A DNA stretch of 64,000 bases from Pseudomonas citronellolis (GCF_900112375.1 NZ_FOLS01000012.1:62001-126000), one strand, 5' to 3'. Shown: positions 1 to 9,932, counted from the first letter of the stretch. The notes: generated by a model from the sequence alone, not told the origin. Translations and numbers: made by a program.

Positions 1-456
1 GGCGGCCTTGTCCTGCGGGTCGAGGGCGAAGTGGTGGTAGGGGATGCCGTGCCAGCGCGCCAGGGGCTCCAGGTCCGGGTGGTTGGAGACCACCGCCACC
101 ACGTCCATCGGCAGCTGGCCGATGCGCTGGCGGTAGAGCAGGTCGTTCAGGCAGTGGTCGGCCTTGGAGACCATGATCACCACCTTGCTGCGGTAGCCCG
201 GCGAGGTCAGTTCGGTCTTCATCTGGAAGGGCTCGACGCGCTCGGCCAGGCTGGCGCGGAAGGCCGCCTCGTCGAAGCCGGCCGGGGCGCGGAACTCCAC
301 GCGGATGAAGAAGCGCTGGGCCAGGCGGTCGTCGAAGGAGTGGTGCTCGGTGACGTAGCACTGCTGTTCGAACAGGTAGCGCGTCACCACGTCGACGGTG
401 CCGAGCAGGCTCGGGCTGTCGGCGGTGAGGATCCAGGTATCGGGGGTGCGGCTCAT
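1..456 (-). CDS. purU: Formyltetrahydrofolate deformylase (3' end outside window)
   Basis: Hydrolyses 10-formyl-THF to formate and THF. The visible 152 residues start MSRTPDTWILTADSPSLLG, an N-terminal ACT domain (about residues 8-80), followed by the start of the formyltransferase fold (KVVIMVSKADHCLNDLLYR, then VVSNHPDLEPLARWHGIP). The C-terminal part with the catalytic region is beyond base 1. It is the last gene of a sarcosine operon, 55 bp after soxG. In this setting it recycles one-carbon units released by sarcosine oxidase and GlyA, so it is a catabolic purU rather than a purine-pathway one (inference from context). Confidence 0.93.
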   Translation of the reverse strand, partial: MSRTPDTWILTADSPSLLGTVDVVTRYLFEQQCYVTEHHSFDDRLAQRFFIRVEFRAPAGFDEAAFRASLAERVEPFQMKTELTSPGYRSKVVIMVSKADHCLNDLLYRQRIGQLPMDVVAVVSNHPDLEPLARWHGIPYHHFALDPQDKAA

Positions 457-511
457 GACGTGGCTCCGGTGGCGACGCGGGAGGGCGGGCCGGATGGCCC
501 GCCCGCCGGGA

Positions 512-1147
512 TCAGGCGGCGATCTGCAGGCCGTACTCGGCGCTGGCGTCCTGCAGCCACAGCCAGAAGTAGTCGGCGAAGCTGCGGCGCACCACCAGTT
601 CCCAGGTGTCTTCGCCGGTGTGGCGGATCACGCACTGGGACTTGGCGAAGATGCTGCCCACCGCCTTGCCCACCGGGAAGTTGCTCGGGTGCACGTCGTA
701 GCTGGTGGACTTCATCAGCAGCTCGCGCACCTTCGGCCCGGACAGTTCCAGCAGGGTCTGCCCGCCGCCGACGTTGACCACCGAGTAGTGCAGGTCTTCG
801 CCGAGGGTTTCGCGCAGCTTCTTCTCAACAGTGAATTCCTCGCCGCCGGGGACGATCAGCAGCCACTCGTCCGGGCCCAGCCACTGCAGCGAGACCTCGC
901 CCTTGGCCACCAGGGTCAGGGCCACCGGCAGCTCCAGGCCCAGGGCCTTGTGCACGCCTTCGGCGAAGGCCGCGTCATGGGCGCTGCCGCGCAGGGTCAG
1001 GTGGCCCAGCAGCTTTTTCTCGCGCAGGGTGATGCCGGCGTTGGCGACGCTGCGGCCAGCGAGCTTGTCCAGCTCGGCGTGGTGCAGCGGGGTCTCGACT
1101 TTCACCCCGGCTTCGGGGCATTGCTGGTAGAGGTTTGCCTTGCTCAT
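512..1147 (-). CDS. soxG: Sarcosine oxidase gamma subunit
   Basis: A 211-residue protein starting MSKANLYQQCPEAG, the usual size for the small gamma subunit of heterotetrameric sarcosine oxidase. The family has a GcvT/YgfZ-like fold. Here it is followed by a segment matching this fold (GPDEWLLIVPGG, then VVNVGGGQTLLELSGPKVRELL). It lies 95 bp downstream of soxA and 55 bp upstream of purU on the same strand, completing the order soxB-soxD-soxA-soxG. The enzyme oxidises sarcosine to glycine, H2O2 and formaldehyde or 5,10-methylene-THF. No odd features. Confidence 0.95.
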   Translation of the reverse strand: MSKANLYQQCPEAGVKVETPLHHAELDKLAGRSVANAGITLREKKLLGHLTLRGSAHDAAFAEGVHKALGLELPVALTLVAKGEVSLQWLGPDEWLLIVPGGEEFTVEKKLRETLGEDLHYSVVNVGGGQTLLELSGPKVRELLMKSTSYDVHPSNFPVGKAVGSIFAKSQCVIRHTGEDTWELVVRRSFADYFWLWLQDASAEYGLQIAA

Positions 1148-1242
1148 TCGTATTCACCTTGGGGCGCCGTGCGCCCTGGAATCCTCTCACCCTCCCCCCG
1201 TCGGAGGAGGGCTCGGCCTTCGCTTACCGCTTGCAGCTGCTC

Positions 1243-4200
1243 TTAATCCACATTCTGCCGTTCGCCTTTCGGGTCGTAGAACACCGAGCTGCAGATTTCC
1301 GCCTCGATCACCCGGCCGTCGACCAGGGGCGCGTAGACCTTCTCGCCCATGCGCTTCAAGCCGCCCTTGACCACCGCCAGGGCGAAGCCGTAGCCGAGGC
1401 TGCTGCTCATGTAGCTGGAGGTGACGTGGCCGACCATGTTCATCGGGATCGACTGCTGGGTGGTGAACACCAACTGGGCGCCTTCGGGCAGCACGTCCAT
1501 GGGGTTGGTGGGCTTGAGGCCGACCAGCTGCTTGCGGTCTTCGCGCAGGCAGTCGGCGCGGTTCATGCCGCGCCAGCCGATCCACGAGAAGGGCTTGGTG
1601 CGGCCCACGGCCCAACCCATGTTGAGGTCGTCCGGGGTCACCGAGGCGTCGGTGTCCTGGCCGACGATGATGAAGCCCTTCTCGGCGCGCAGCACGTGCA
1701 TGGTCTCGGTGCCGTACGGGGTCAGGTCGTACTTCTTGCCGGCCTCGACGATGGCTTCCAGCACGCCCATGGCGTAGTTGGCCTGGATGTTCACCTCGTA
1801 GGAGAGCTCGCCGGTGAAGGAGATGCGGAACACCCGCGCCGGCACGCCGGCCACCTTGCCTTCCTTCCAGGTCATGAAGGGGAAGGCGTCCTTGTCCAGG
1901 TCGATGTCGGTGACCTCGGCCAGCAGCTTGCGGCTGTTGGGGCCGGACAGGGTCAGGGTGGCCCAGTGGTCGGTGACCGAGGTGAAGTACACCTTCAGCT
2001 CCGGCCATTCGGTCTGGTGGTACAGCTCCAGCCACTCCAGCACGCGGGCGGCGCCGCCGGTGGTGGTGGTCATGACGAAGTGGTTGTCCGCCAGGCACGC
2101 GGTCACGCCGTCGTCGAAGACCATGCCGTCTTCCTTGCACATCAGGCCGTAGCGGGCCTTGCCCACGTCCAGCTTGGTCCATGCGTTGGTGTAGACGCGG
2201 TTGAGGAACTCGCGGGCGTCCGGGCCCTGGATGTCGATCTTGCCCAGGGTGGAGGCGTCCAGCAGGCCCACCGATTCGCGCACCGCGCGGCATTCACGGG
2301 CCACGGCGGCGTGCATGTCCTCGCCGGCTTTCGGGAAGTACCAGGGGCGCTTCCACTGGCCGACGTCCTCGAACTCGGCGCCGTTCTTCACGTGCCAGGC
2401 GTGCAGGGCGGTGAAGCGCACCGGCTCGAACAGGTGGCCGCAGTGGCGGCCGGCCACGGCGCCGAAGGTCACCGGGGTGTAGTTCGGGCGGAACATGGTG
2501 GTGCCGGTCTCGGCGATGCTCTTGCCTTGGGCGCGGGCGGCGATGGCCAGGCCGTTGATGTTGCCCAGCTTGCCCTGGTCGGTGCCGAAGCCCAGCGCGG
2601 TGTAGCGCTTGACGTGCTCGATGGACTCGAAGCCCTCGCGGCAGGCCAGCTCGATGGCCGCGGCGGTGACGTCGTTCTGCGGGTCGACGAACTGCTTGGG
2701 CGCACGGGAAGTGGGCTTCTCGTGGGGCACCTGGAACAGCGCCACGGTCGGCTCCTCGACACGCTCGGAAGCCTTCGGCAGCTCGCCTGCGACGGCCTTG
2801 AAGCCGGCGTCCTCGGCGGCCTGGGTGCCGGCGTTGTAGCCGTCCTGCAGGTTGTCGGCGAGGCGGAACACGCCGTTCACCGAGCCTGCGCAGATGCGCT
2901 TCTGCAGGCCCTCGCCAGGGACGAAGGCGAGGATGTCCTCGCGCCACTCGGGCTTGCCGCCCAGGTGCGAGGCCAGGTGCACCACCGGGCTGTAGCCGCC
3001 GGAGCTGGCGATCAGGTCGCAGTCCAGCCAGTCGCCGGGGGCGGTGACCTTCAGGCGGACGGGGTCGATGGCGGCGATTTTCGCACCGCTCACGCGCTTG
3101 CTGCCGCGCGCTTCGATCACCGCGCTGCCGGTGATGACGCGCATGCCGCGCTTGCGGGCTTCTTCCACCCACTCGCCGCGCGGGTTGGCGCGGGCATCGG
3201 CGATGGCCACCACTTCCAGGCCGGCTTCCTGCCAGTCCAGGGCCACGCGGTAGGCGTAGTCGTTGTTGGTGGAGAGCACCAGCTTCTTGCCCGGCGCCAC
3301 GCCGTAGCGGCGCACGTAGGTGGAGACCGCGCCGGCCAGCATGTTGCCCGGCAGGTCGTTGTTGGCGTACACCAGCGGCCGCTCGTGGGCGCCGGCGGCG
3401 AGCACCACGCGCTTGGCGCGCACGCGGTGGACGCGGTGGCGGACCTGGCCCAGCGGCGCGGTCTCACCCAGGTGGTCGGTGAGGCGCTCGTGGATGGTGA
3501 GGAAGTTGTGGTCGTGGTAGCCGTTCACCGTGGCGCGCGGCAGCAGCACGACTTCCGGCAGCGACTTCAGCTCGGCCAGCACCTGCGCCACCCATTCGGC
3601 GGCGGGCTTGCCGTCGAGGGTCTCGCGGGTGTCCAGCAGGCTGCCGCCGAACTCTTCCTGCTCGTCGGCCAGGATCACCCGGGCGCCGGTGCGCGCGGCG
3701 GCCAGGGCCGCGGCCAGGCCGGCGGGGCCGGCGCCGACCACCAGCACGTCGCAGTGGCGGTTCATCCAGTCGTAGCTGTCCGGGTCGACCTCGGTGGGCG
3801 CGCGGCCCAGGCCCGCGGCCTTGCGTATGTACTTCTCGTACGTCAGCCACATGGACTGCGGGTACATGAAGGTCTTGTAGTAGAAGCCGGGGGGCATCAT
3901 CTTGCCACCGACCTTGCCGAATACGCCCATCAGGTCGTTCTGCACGTTCGGCCAGCCGTTGGTGCTGCTGGCCACCAGGCCCGGGTACAGGGCCTGCTGG
4001 GTGGCGCGCACGTTGGGCACCTGGGTGGCCTCGCGCGAGCCGATCTGCAGGATGGCGTTGGGCTCCTCGGCGCCGGCCGCGACTATGCCGCGGGCGCGGG
4101 AGTACTTGAAGCTGCGGCCGACCACGTCGACGCCGTTGGCCAGCAGGGCGGCGGCCAGGCTGTCGCCGGCGAAGCCCTGGTATTGCTGGCCGTTGAAGGT

Positions 4201-4263
4201 GAAGGTCAGCGGCTTGCTGCGGTCGATGCGACCGCCACGGGAAAGGCGATTGATCTGGCTCAT
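1243..4263 (-). CDS. soxA: Sarcosine oxidase alpha subunit
   Basis: A 1006-residue flavoprotein subunit of cytoplasmic heterotetrameric sarcosine oxidase. The start chosen is MSQINRLSRGGRIDR, 2 bp after soxD; an upstream in-frame ATG would overlap soxD. Order of parts: a 2Fe-2S-ferredoxin-like N-terminal segment (about residues 20-100, including SFKYSRARGI), a dinucleotide-binding site VLVVGAGPAGLAAALAAA (about 173-190), a reductase-type middle region, and a C-terminal GcvT-like THF-binding domain (from about 600). The alpha subunit binds NAD+, and the THF domain takes the one-carbon unit to methylene-THF. Length and order are normal for the family. Confidence 0.97.
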   Translation of the reverse strand: MSQINRLSRGGRIDRSKPLTFTFNGQQYQGFAGDSLAAALLANGVDVVGRSFKYSRARGIVAAGAEEPNAILQIGSREATQVPNVRATQQALYPGLVASSTNGWPNVQNDLMGVFGKVGGKMMPPGFYYKTFMYPQSMWLTYEKYIRKAAGLGRAPTEVDPDSYDWMNRHCDVLVVGAGPAGLAAALAAARTGARVILADEQEEFGGSLLDTRETLDGKPAAEWVAQVLAELKSLPEVVLLPRATVNGYHDHNFLTIHERLTDHLGETAPLGQVRHRVHRVRAKRVVLAAGAHERPLVYANNDLPGNMLAGAVSTYVRRYGVAPGKKLVLSTNNDYAYRVALDWQEAGLEVVAIADARANPRGEWVEEARKRGMRVITGSAVIEARGSKRVSGAKIAAIDPVRLKVTAPGDWLDCDLIASSGGYSPVVHLASHLGGKPEWREDILAFVPGEGLQKRICAGSVNGVFRLADNLQDGYNAGTQAAEDAGFKAVAGELPKASERVEEPTVALFQVPHEKPTSRAPKQFVDPQNDVTAAAIELACREGFESIEHVKRYTALGFGTDQGKLGNINGLAIAARAQGKSIAETGTTMFRPNYTPVTFGAVAGRHCGHLFEPVRFTALHAWHVKNGAEFEDVGQWKRPWYFPKAGEDMHAAVARECRAVRESVGLLDASTLGKIDIQGPDAREFLNRVYTNAWTKLDVGKARYGLMCKEDGMVFDDGVTACLADNHFVMTTTTGGAARVLEWLELYHQTEWPELKVYFTSVTDHWATLTLSGPNSRKLLAEVTDIDLDKDAFPFMTWKEGKVAGVPARVFRISFTGELSYEVNIQANYAMGVLEAIVEAGKKYDLTPYGTETMHVLRAEKGFIIVGQDTDASVTPDDLNMGWAVGRTKPFSWIGWRGMNRADCLREDRKQLVGLKPTNPMDVLPEGAQLVFTTQQSIPMNMVGHVTSSYMSSSLGYGFALAVVKGGLKRMGEKVYAPLVDGRVIEAEICSSVFYDPKGERQNVD

Positions 4264-4265
4264 GT

Positions 4266-4589
4266 TCAGGCCTTCGCGACTGCGGGCTGGGCGGCGGGTT
4301 TCTTCTCGGCGCTGGTCACGCTGGGTTTCTCGCCGATCTTGTAGGTTTCGAGGATCTCGTAGGTCACGGTGTGGCGGGTGGCGTTGAAGTACTGCCGGCA
4401 GCCGGCGGCGTGCACCCACAGCTCGTGGTGGATGCCGCGCGGGTTGTCGCGGAAGAACATGTAGTCGCCCCACTCCTCGTCGGTGCAGGCGCCGGGGTCC
4501 AGCGGGCGCGGGATGTGCGCCTGGCCCTTGGCGTGGAATTCCTCTTCGGAGCGCAGCTCGCCGCAGTGGGGGCAGAAGATATGCAACAT
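4266..4589 (-). CDS. soxD: Sarcosine oxidase delta subunit
   Basis: A 107-residue protein starting MLHIFCPHCGELRSEEEF, with the CPHCG half of the zinc site typical of SoxD. The segments WGDYMFFRDNPRG and ELWVHAAGCRQYFNATRHT are family hallmarks. It is a structural subunit that binds Zn in the tetramer. It starts 13 bp after soxB and ends 2 bp before soxA, so translation is probably coupled. The last 20 residues are Ala/Lys/Pro rich, as is common at this end. Confidence 0.96.
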   Translation of the reverse strand: MLHIFCPHCGELRSEEEFHAKGQAHIPRPLDPGACTDEEWGDYMFFRDNPRGIHHELWVHAAGCRQYFNATRHTVTYEILETYKIGEKPSVTSAEKKPAAQPAVAKA

Positions 4590-4602
4590 GGTGAAGGCCC
4601 TC

Positions 4603-5853
4603 TTAGTGTGCGACGGCGGCCGCGCCGTGCTCGTCGATCAGCGCGCCGGAGTGGAAACGTTCGATGGAGAAGGGAGCGGCCAGCGGGTGCGGCTCGCCGG
4701 TCGCCAGGGTGGCGGCGAAGACGTTGCCGGAGCCTGGGGTGGCCTTGAAGCCGCCGGTGCCCCAACCGCAGTTGAAGAACAGGTTCTTCACCGGCGTCTT
4801 GCCGATGATCGGGCAGGCGTCCGGGGTGGTGTCGACGATGCCGCCCCACTGGCGGTTCATGCGCACGCGGGAGAGCACCGGGAACATCTCGACGATGGCC
4901 TGCAGGGTGTGCTCGATCACAGGATAGGAGCCGCGCTGGCCGTAGCCGTTGTAGCCGTCGATGCCGGCGCCGATGACCAGGTCGCCCTTGTCCGACTGGC
5001 TGATGTAGCCGTGCACGGCGTTGGACATGATGACGCTGTCGATGATCGGCTTCAGCGGCTCGGAAACCAGGGCCTGCAGCGGGTGCGATTCGATCGGCAG
5101 GCGGAAGCCGGCGAGCTTGGCCATGTGCCCGGAGTTGCCCGCGGTGACCACGCCGACGCGCTTGGCGCCGATGAAGCCGCGGTTGGTCTCGACGCCGATC
5201 ACCGCGCCGTCCTGCTTGCGGAAGCCGATGACCTCGGTCTGCTGGATCAGGTCCACGCCCAGGGCGTCGGCGGCGCGGGCGAAGCCCCAGGCCACCGCGT
5301 CGTGGCGGGCCACGCCGCCGCGGCGCTGCACGGTGGAGCCCATGATCGGGTAGCGGGCGCTCTTGGTGCAGTTCAGGTAGGGGATTTCCTCGGCCACCTG
5401 CTGGGCGTTCAGCAGCTCGCCGTCCACGCCGTTGAGGCGGTTGGCGCTGACGCGGCGCTCGCCGTCGCGCATGTCCTGCAGGGTGTGGCAGAGGTTGTAG
5501 ACGCCGCGCTGGGAGAACATGACGTTGTAGTTGAGGTCCTGGGACAGGCCTTCCCACAGCTTCATGGCGTGCTCGTAGAGCTGCGCCGACTCGTCCCACA
5601 GGTAGTTGGAGCGGACGATGGTGGTGTTGCGCGCGGTGTTGCCGCCGCCCAGCCAGCCCTTCTCCACCACCGCGATGTTGCGGATGCCGTGTTCCTTGGC
5701 CAGGTAGTAGGCCGTGGCCAGGCCGTGGCCGCCGCCGCCGACGATGACCACGTCGTACACCGGCTTGGGCGTGGGCGTGCGCCACATGCGCTGCCAGTTC
5801 TCGTGGTGGCTCAGTGAGTGCTTTAACAGGCCGAAGCCGGAGTAGCGTTGCAT
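4603..5853 (-). CDS. soxB: Sarcosine oxidase beta subunit
   Basis: A 416-residue FAD-dependent DAO-family subunit. A Rossmann signature [18 protein letters not shown] lies at about residues 36-53, followed by [21 protein letters not shown], the region that in characterised SoxB proteins lies next to the flavins (covalent FMN and non-covalent FAD are known for the family). The end holds a second conserved patch, [16 protein letters not shown]. It is the first sox gene, separated from glyA by 121 bp that hold a REP palindrome. It performs the oxidation of the sarcosine N-methyl group. Confidence 0.97.
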   Translation of the reverse strand: MQRYSGFGLLKHSLSHHENWQRMWRTPTPKPVYDVVIVGGGGHGLATAYYLAKEHGIRNIAVVEKGWLGGGNTARNTTIVRSNYLWDESAQLYEHAMKLWEGLSQDLNYNVMFSQRGVYNLCHTLQDMRDGERRVSANRLNGVDGELLNAQQVAEEIPYLNCTKSARYPIMGSTVQRRGGVARHDAVAWGFARAADALGVDLIQQTEVIGFRKQDGAVIGVETNRGFIGAKRVGVVTAGNSGHMAKLAGFRLPIESHPLQALVSEPLKPIIDSVIMSNAVHGYISQSDKGDLVIGAGIDGYNGYGQRGSYPVIEHTLQAIVEMFPVLSRVRMNRQWGGIVDTTPDACPIIGKTPVKNLFFNCGWGTGGFKATPGSGNVFAATLATGEPHPLAAPFSIERFHSGALIDEHGAAAVAH

Positions 5854-5894
5854 GTGGGGTGCTCCTGAAAATCTCGTGTCGCGGCGTTCTACCT

Positions 5895-5953
5895 GTAGGA
5901 GCGGGCCCTGCCCGCGATGCTTTCGGCCATTCGCGGGCAGGGCCCGCTCCTAC
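5895..5953. repeat. REP palindrome between glyA and soxB
   Basis: A long imperfect palindrome whose arms begin GTAGGAGCGGGCCCTGCCCG and return as its complement, with a short loop near 5925. It belongs to the Pseudomonas REP class seen many times in this window. In the transcript from glyA it would fold as a strong hairpin between glyA and soxB and could set different mRNA levels for the two parts of the operon (inference). Confidence 0.85.
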
Positions 5954-5974
5954 GGAGCAAGGGCCGCGGGAATC

Positions 5975-7228
5975 TCAACGATAGACCGGGAAGTCGGCGC
6001 ACAGGCCGGCGACCTGGGTGGCCACCTTGGCCTCGACGTCGGCGTCGCCCAGGTGGTCGAGCACGTCGCAGATCCAGCCGGCCAGCTCGCGGCTCTGTTC
6101 TTCCTTCAGGCCCCGGCTGGTGATGGCCGGGGTGCCGACGCGGATGCCCGAGGTGACGAACGGGCTCTGCGGGTCGTTGGGCACGGCGTTCTTGTTCACC
6201 GTGATGCCGACGCGGCCGAGGGCGGCGTCGGCTTCCTTGCCGGTCAGGCCCTGCTTGACCAGGCTGATCAGCATCAGGTGGTTGTCGGTGCCGCCGGAGA
6301 CCACGTCGTAGCCGCGGTCGATGAAGACTTCGGCCATGGCCTTGGCGTTCTTGATCACCTGGGCCTGGTAGTCCTTGAACTCTGGCTCCAGCGCTTCCTT
6401 GAAGCACACCGCCTTGGCGGCGATCACGTGCATCAGCGGGCCGCCCTGGGCGCCGGGGAACACCGCGGAGTTGAGCTTCTTCTCGATCTCCTCGTTGCTG
6501 CGAGCCAGGATCAGGCCGCCGCGCGGGCCGCGCAGGGTCTTGTGGGTGGTGGTGGTGACCACGTCGGCGTAGGGCAGCGGGTTCGGGTACAGGCCGGCGG
6601 CCACCAGGCCGGCGACGTGGGCCATGTCGACGAACAGCAGCGCCCCGACCTTGTCGGCGATGGCGCGGAAGCGCGGGAAGTCGAGGGTCTTGGAGTAGGC
6701 GGAGAAGCCGGCGACGATCATCTTCGGCTTGTGCTCCACGGCCAGGCGCTCGACCTCGTCGTAGTCGATCAGCCCGGTGGCGGTGTCCAGGCCGTACTGC
6801 ACGGCGTTGTACAGCTTGCCGGAGGAGGAGACCTTGGCGCCGTGGGTCAGGTGGCCGCCGTGGGCCAGGCTCATGCCCAGGATGGTGTCGCCGGCGTTGA
6901 GCAGCGCCAGGTACACCGCCGAGTTGGCCGAGGAGCCGGAGTGCGGCTGGACGTTGGCGTAGTCGGCGCCGAACAGTTGCTTGGCGCGGTCGATGGCCAG
7001 CTGCTCGACTTTATCCACGTGCTCGCAGCCGCCGTAGTAGCGCTTGCCCGGGTAGCCTTCGGCGTACTTGTTGGTCAGCCCGCTGCCCTGGGCCTGCATG
7101 ACGCGCTTGCTGGTGTAGTTCTCCGAGGCGATCAGCTCCAGGTGGTCTTCCTGGCGTTCTTCCTCGGCGGTCATGGCGGCGAAGAGTTCGTCGTCGTAGC
7201 CCTGGATCTGGTCATGCTTGCTGAACAT
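5975..7228 (-). CDS. glyA: Serine hydroxymethyltransferase
   Basis: A 417-residue PLP enzyme interconverting serine/THF with glycine/methylene-THF. The start chosen is [16 protein letters not shown] at 7228; a longer in-frame extension is not family-like. The PLP-lysine motif is intact in [17 protein letters not shown], and the conserved N-terminal patch [17 protein letters not shown] is present. As first gene of glyA-soxBDAG-purU it converts sarcosine-derived glycine to serine, so it corresponds to the catabolic GlyA1 copy of pseudomonads. Regulation by sarcosine- or betaine-responsive AraC-type regulators is known for this operon in P. aeruginosa. Confidence 0.96.
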   Translation of the reverse strand: MFSKHDQIQGYDDELFAAMTAEEERQEDHLELIASENYTSKRVMQAQGSGLTNKYAEGYPGKRYYGGCEHVDKVEQLAIDRAKQLFGADYANVQPHSGSSANSAVYLALLNAGDTILGMSLAHGGHLTHGAKVSSSGKLYNAVQYGLDTATGLIDYDEVERLAVEHKPKMIVAGFSAYSKTLDFPRFRAIADKVGALLFVDMAHVAGLVAAGLYPNPLPYADVVTTTTHKTLRGPRGGLILARSNEEIEKKLNSAVFPGAQGGPLMHVIAAKAVCFKEALEPEFKDYQAQVIKNAKAMAEVFIDRGYDVVSGGTDNHLMLISLVKQGLTGKEADAALGRVGITVNKNAVPNDPQSPFVTSGIRVGTPAITSRGLKEEQSRELAGWICDVLDHLGDADVEAKVATQVAGLCADFPVYR

Positions 7229-7694
7229 CGCGGTCTCCGTGCGACAGGCGCGTCGCTTGTGGGTGGAGGCTGCCCTGACCGCCCGCGCCGGGAGCCTGGC
7301 GGGGCTCGGCGCGAAGGGGTCGGTATTAGCCAGTTGCGATCGATTGTGCGCAATAGCCAGCCCCCCCATTTGCCTGTTTGCGACGTCAAAATGCCCAAAC
7401 CTACCCGCGCGCTGCACCGCCCGTCCCTGCTTCGTCTGCGCCGGGCCCGCGGCGGCCGCGAAGGCGTCGGCGCGACATCGACAGGGGTGCAAGCCGAGGC
7501 CCGGCGGCGCCCCCCGCGCATGTCGCAGAAGAACAAGAAAAGCAGGCTGCCCCGACTGCCGTCGCTTTGCGGCTGCCGGCCGGGGAAAAGATGTCCGCTC
7601 CCGAGCTGAAAATGCACCTGGCTGCCACCGGGCCACTGCTGCGCGCCGCGCCGCCCGCGGCTAGAATGCCGCCACTGTCAAACCCGAGGACGCC
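7229..7694. promoter_or_regulatory. Divergent intergenic region with candidate operator for glyA
   Basis: A 466-bp gap between the divergent glyA and the lipoprotein gene. The part nearest glyA holds a dyad TTGCG (7334-7338) / CGCAA (7349-7353) inside a locally AT-richer stretch, a plausible regulator site. The rest is very GC-rich and shows no convincing gene. A GAGGA ribosome-binding site (7686-7690) serves the downstream ORF. No glycine riboswitch structure was recognised. Confidence 0.35.
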
Positions 7695-8354
7695 ATGAAA
7701 CGCTCCCTGATCCTGCTCAGCGCCCTGATGCTCGGCGCGACCCTCCACGGCTGCGGCGGTGGCGACGACAAGGCCAAGGCCGAGAAGGCCGCGGCCGCCG
7801 CGGCGCCGGCCGACAGCTGCACCGGCCACCCGCTGGAAAAGGCCCTGCCGCCGAGCAAGGAAATATACGGCTACCCGTTCATCTCCCGCGAATGCGGCTA
7901 CAACGACGCCAAGCTGGTGTACGGCACCGCCGACGGCAGCCGCCACCTGGAGATCAGCCTGATCGACACCGGCATGCCGGCGCCGGCCCAGGATGCCAAT
8001 AGCGAGCAGGCCATCGCCTACCGCGGCGTGCAGGACAAGCTGCGCGACATGACGCATTCCAGCCTGACCTTGCTGAACAAGACTCGCGAGACTGCGATCA
8101 AGAATGGCACTGCCGACAAGTTCGGTGGCGAGGATTACCTGCCGGTGATCGACACCACCCGCATGGGCGATCCCCTGGGCGTAGTCGCCCCGGCCAAGGG
8201 CGAGGCGGGTGAGTCCAGCCTGACCGGGCTGATCAAGGGGCGCTACGTGCTGACACTGAGCAGCCCGGACAAGCCCAATGGCGGCAGCACCCAGTCCATG
8301 CGGCAGTTGTTCGTGCCTATCGTCGAGCAGATGAAGCTGACGGCGTTGCCCTGA
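7695..8354 (+). CDS. Putative lipoprotein, function unknown
   Basis: A 219-residue protein with a lipoprotein signal: MKRSLILLSALMLGATLHGC, with Cys20 as the likely lipidated residue, followed by a low-complexity Gly/Asp/Lys/Ala linker (about residues 21-40). The rest is soluble and is predicted to face the periplasm. Two further cysteines (in DSCTGHP and SRECGYN) could form a disulfide. No catalytic motif recognised. It is monocistronic: glyA is divergent, and a REP block follows. In P. aeruginosa a conserved hypothetical gene sits at the same place between ltaA and glyA1. Confidence 0.75.
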   Translation: MKRSLILLSALMLGATLHGCGGGDDKAKAEKAAAAAAPADSCTGHPLEKALPPSKEIYGYPFISRECGYNDAKLVYGTADGSRHLEISLIDTGMPAPAQDANSEQAIAYRGVQDKLRDMTHSSLTLLNKTRETAIKNGTADKFGGEDYLPVIDTTRMGDPLGVVAPAKGEAGESSLTGLIKGRYVLTLSSPDKPNGGSTQSMRQLFVPIVEQMKLTALP

Positions 8355-8377
8355 CCGGCCGCCTCCGGCGTTATCCG

Positions 8378-8820
8378 CCGAATCGCGGACAGAGTCCGCT
8401 CCTACGGTTACAGGGAAGCACGGGCGTAGGAGCGGACTTTGTCCGCGATTGGCCCCGGCCACGCCGGACGCCTCGGTGGCACGGCGAACCGCCGTAGGAT
8501 GGCGTTGAGCGAAGCGATACCCATCATCACCACCGCATGGGTTTCGCAAGCTCAACCCATCCTACGACGAGCACCTCGGCGCAGCCTGAAAGACAGTTGC
8601 TACGGTTCCAGGAAAGCACGGGCGTAGGAGCGGACTTTGTCCGCGATTGGATTCCCGGCCACGCCGGACGCCTCGGTGGCACGAACGGCCCCCATCGCGA
8701 GCCGTCGTAGGATGGCGTTGAGCGAAGCGATACCCATCACCCCGGCCGCATGGGTTTCGCCAAGGCTCAACCCATCCTACGAAAAGCGCCTCGGCGTAGC
8801 CGGCAAGACTGTTGCTCCTA
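8378..8820. repeat. Tandemly duplicated REP block
   Basis: This fills most of the 528-bp gap 8355-8882. A unit of about 198 bp occurs twice head to tail: the string AAGCACGGGCGTAGGAGCGG is at about 8416 and again at about 8614. Each unit holds a GTAGGAGCGGACTTTGTCCG element and a palindrome running from GTAGGATGGCGTTGAGCGAA to CTCAACCCATCCTAC. An extra half element precedes at 8381-8405. The copies differ by small substitutions, so the duplication is not brand new. No gene is visible in it. Confidence 0.85.
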
Positions 8821-8882
8821 CAAAAGCTGCGATTTCGCTACGCTGCCTGTGGATGACTCTTCTCTTCCCGAGGCAGCTTTCG

Positions 8883-9932
8883 ATGTTCGACATTTCCCAG
8901 CAATTCGCCAGCGACAACTATTCCGGCATCTGCCCGGAAGCCTGGGCCGCCATGGCCGAGGCCAACCGCGGCCATGAGCGGGCCTACGGCGACGACCAGT
9001 GGACGGCGCGCGCCTCCGACCACTTCCGCGAGCTGTTCGAGACCGATTGCGAGGTGTTCTTCGCCTTCAACGGCACCGCCGCCAACTCCCTGGCCCTGGC
9101 CGCCCTGTGCCAGAGCTACCACAGCGTGATCTGCGCCGAGACCGCCCACGTCGAGACCGACGAGTGCGGCGCCCCGGAGTTCTTCTCCAACGGCTCCAAG
9201 CTGCTGCTGGCGCGCACCGACGAGCAGGGCAAGCTGACCCCCGCGGCTATTCGCGAAATCGCCCTGAAGCGCCAGGACATCCACTATCCCAAGCCGCGGG
9301 TGGTGACCCTCACCCAGGCCACCGAGGTCGGCACCGTCTACCGCCCGGACGAGCTGGGCGCGCTCAGCGCCACCTGCCGCGAGCTGGGCCTGCACCTGCA
9401 CATGGACGGCGCGCGCTTCTCCAACGCCTGCGCCTTCCTCGGCGCCACCCCGGCGGAGCTGACCTGGAAGGCCGGCGTCGAGGTGCTGTGCTTCGGCGGC
9501 ACCAAGAACGGCATGGCGGTGGGCGAGGCCATCCTGTTCTTCGACCGCGAGCTGGCCGAAGGCTTCGACTACCGCTGCAAGCAGGCCGGCCAGCTGGCCT
9601 CGAAGATGCGCTTCCTCGCCGCGCCCTGGGTCGGGGTGCTGCAGGACGACGCCTGGCTGCACTACGCCAACCACGCCAACCAGTGCGCGCGCCTGCTGGC
9701 GCAGCGGGTGGCCGACGTGCCGGGCGTGCAGCTGATGTTCCCGGTGGAGGCCAACGGGGTGTTCCTGCAGATGTCCGAGCCGGCCCTGGAAGCCCTGCGC
9801 CAGCGCGGCTGGCGCTTCTACACCTTCATCGGCGCCGGCGGCGCGCGCTTCATGTGCTCCTGGGACACCGAGCTGGAGCGTGTCGAGGCCCTGGCGCAGG
9901 ACATTCGCCAGGTGATGGGCGCCGCCACCTGA
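8883..9932 (+). CDS. ltaE: Low-specificity L-threonine aldolase
   Basis: A 349-residue PLP enzyme cleaving L-threonine/allo-threonine to glycine and acetaldehyde. The start chosen is MFDISQQFASDNYSGICPEA at 8883; the upstream in-frame extension is REP-derived. The PLP-lysine motif is CFGGTKNGMAVGEAI, the conserved HMDGARFSNA lies at about residues 170-180, and the AETAHVETDECGAPE loop is present. It supplies glycine to the same pool as the neighbouring sox/glyA genes. In P. aeruginosa ltaA also lies next to this operon. Confidence 0.94.
   Translation: MFDISQQFASDNYSGICPEAWAAMAEANRGHERAYGDDQWTARASDHFRELFETDCEVFFAFNGTAANSLALAALCQSYHSVICAETAHVETDECGAPEFFSNGSKLLLARTDEQGKLTPAAIREIALKRQDIHYPKPRVVTLTQATEVGTVYRPDELGALSATCRELGLHLHMDGARFSNACAFLGATPAELTWKAGVEVLCFGGTKNGMAVGEAILFFDRELAEGFDYRCKQAGQLASKMRFLAAPWVGVLQDDAWLHYANHANQCARLLAQRVADVPGVQLMFPVEANGVFLQMSEPALEALRQRGWRFYTFIGAGGARFMCSWDTELERVEALAQDIRQVMGAAT

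Noticed and set aside
1135-4344. Long open frame on the plus strand opposite soxA
   Set aside because: High GC in the third codon position gives long antisense frames; the soxA reading on the minus strand has clear domains and the opposite frame has none.
7229-7694. Glycine riboswitch ahead of glyA
   Set aside because: No tandem aptamer pattern seen; the leader near glyA is short and holds only a small dyad.
8378-8820. CRISPR-like regular repeats
   Set aside because: The period is about 198 bp with palindromic REP units; there are no uniform spacers.
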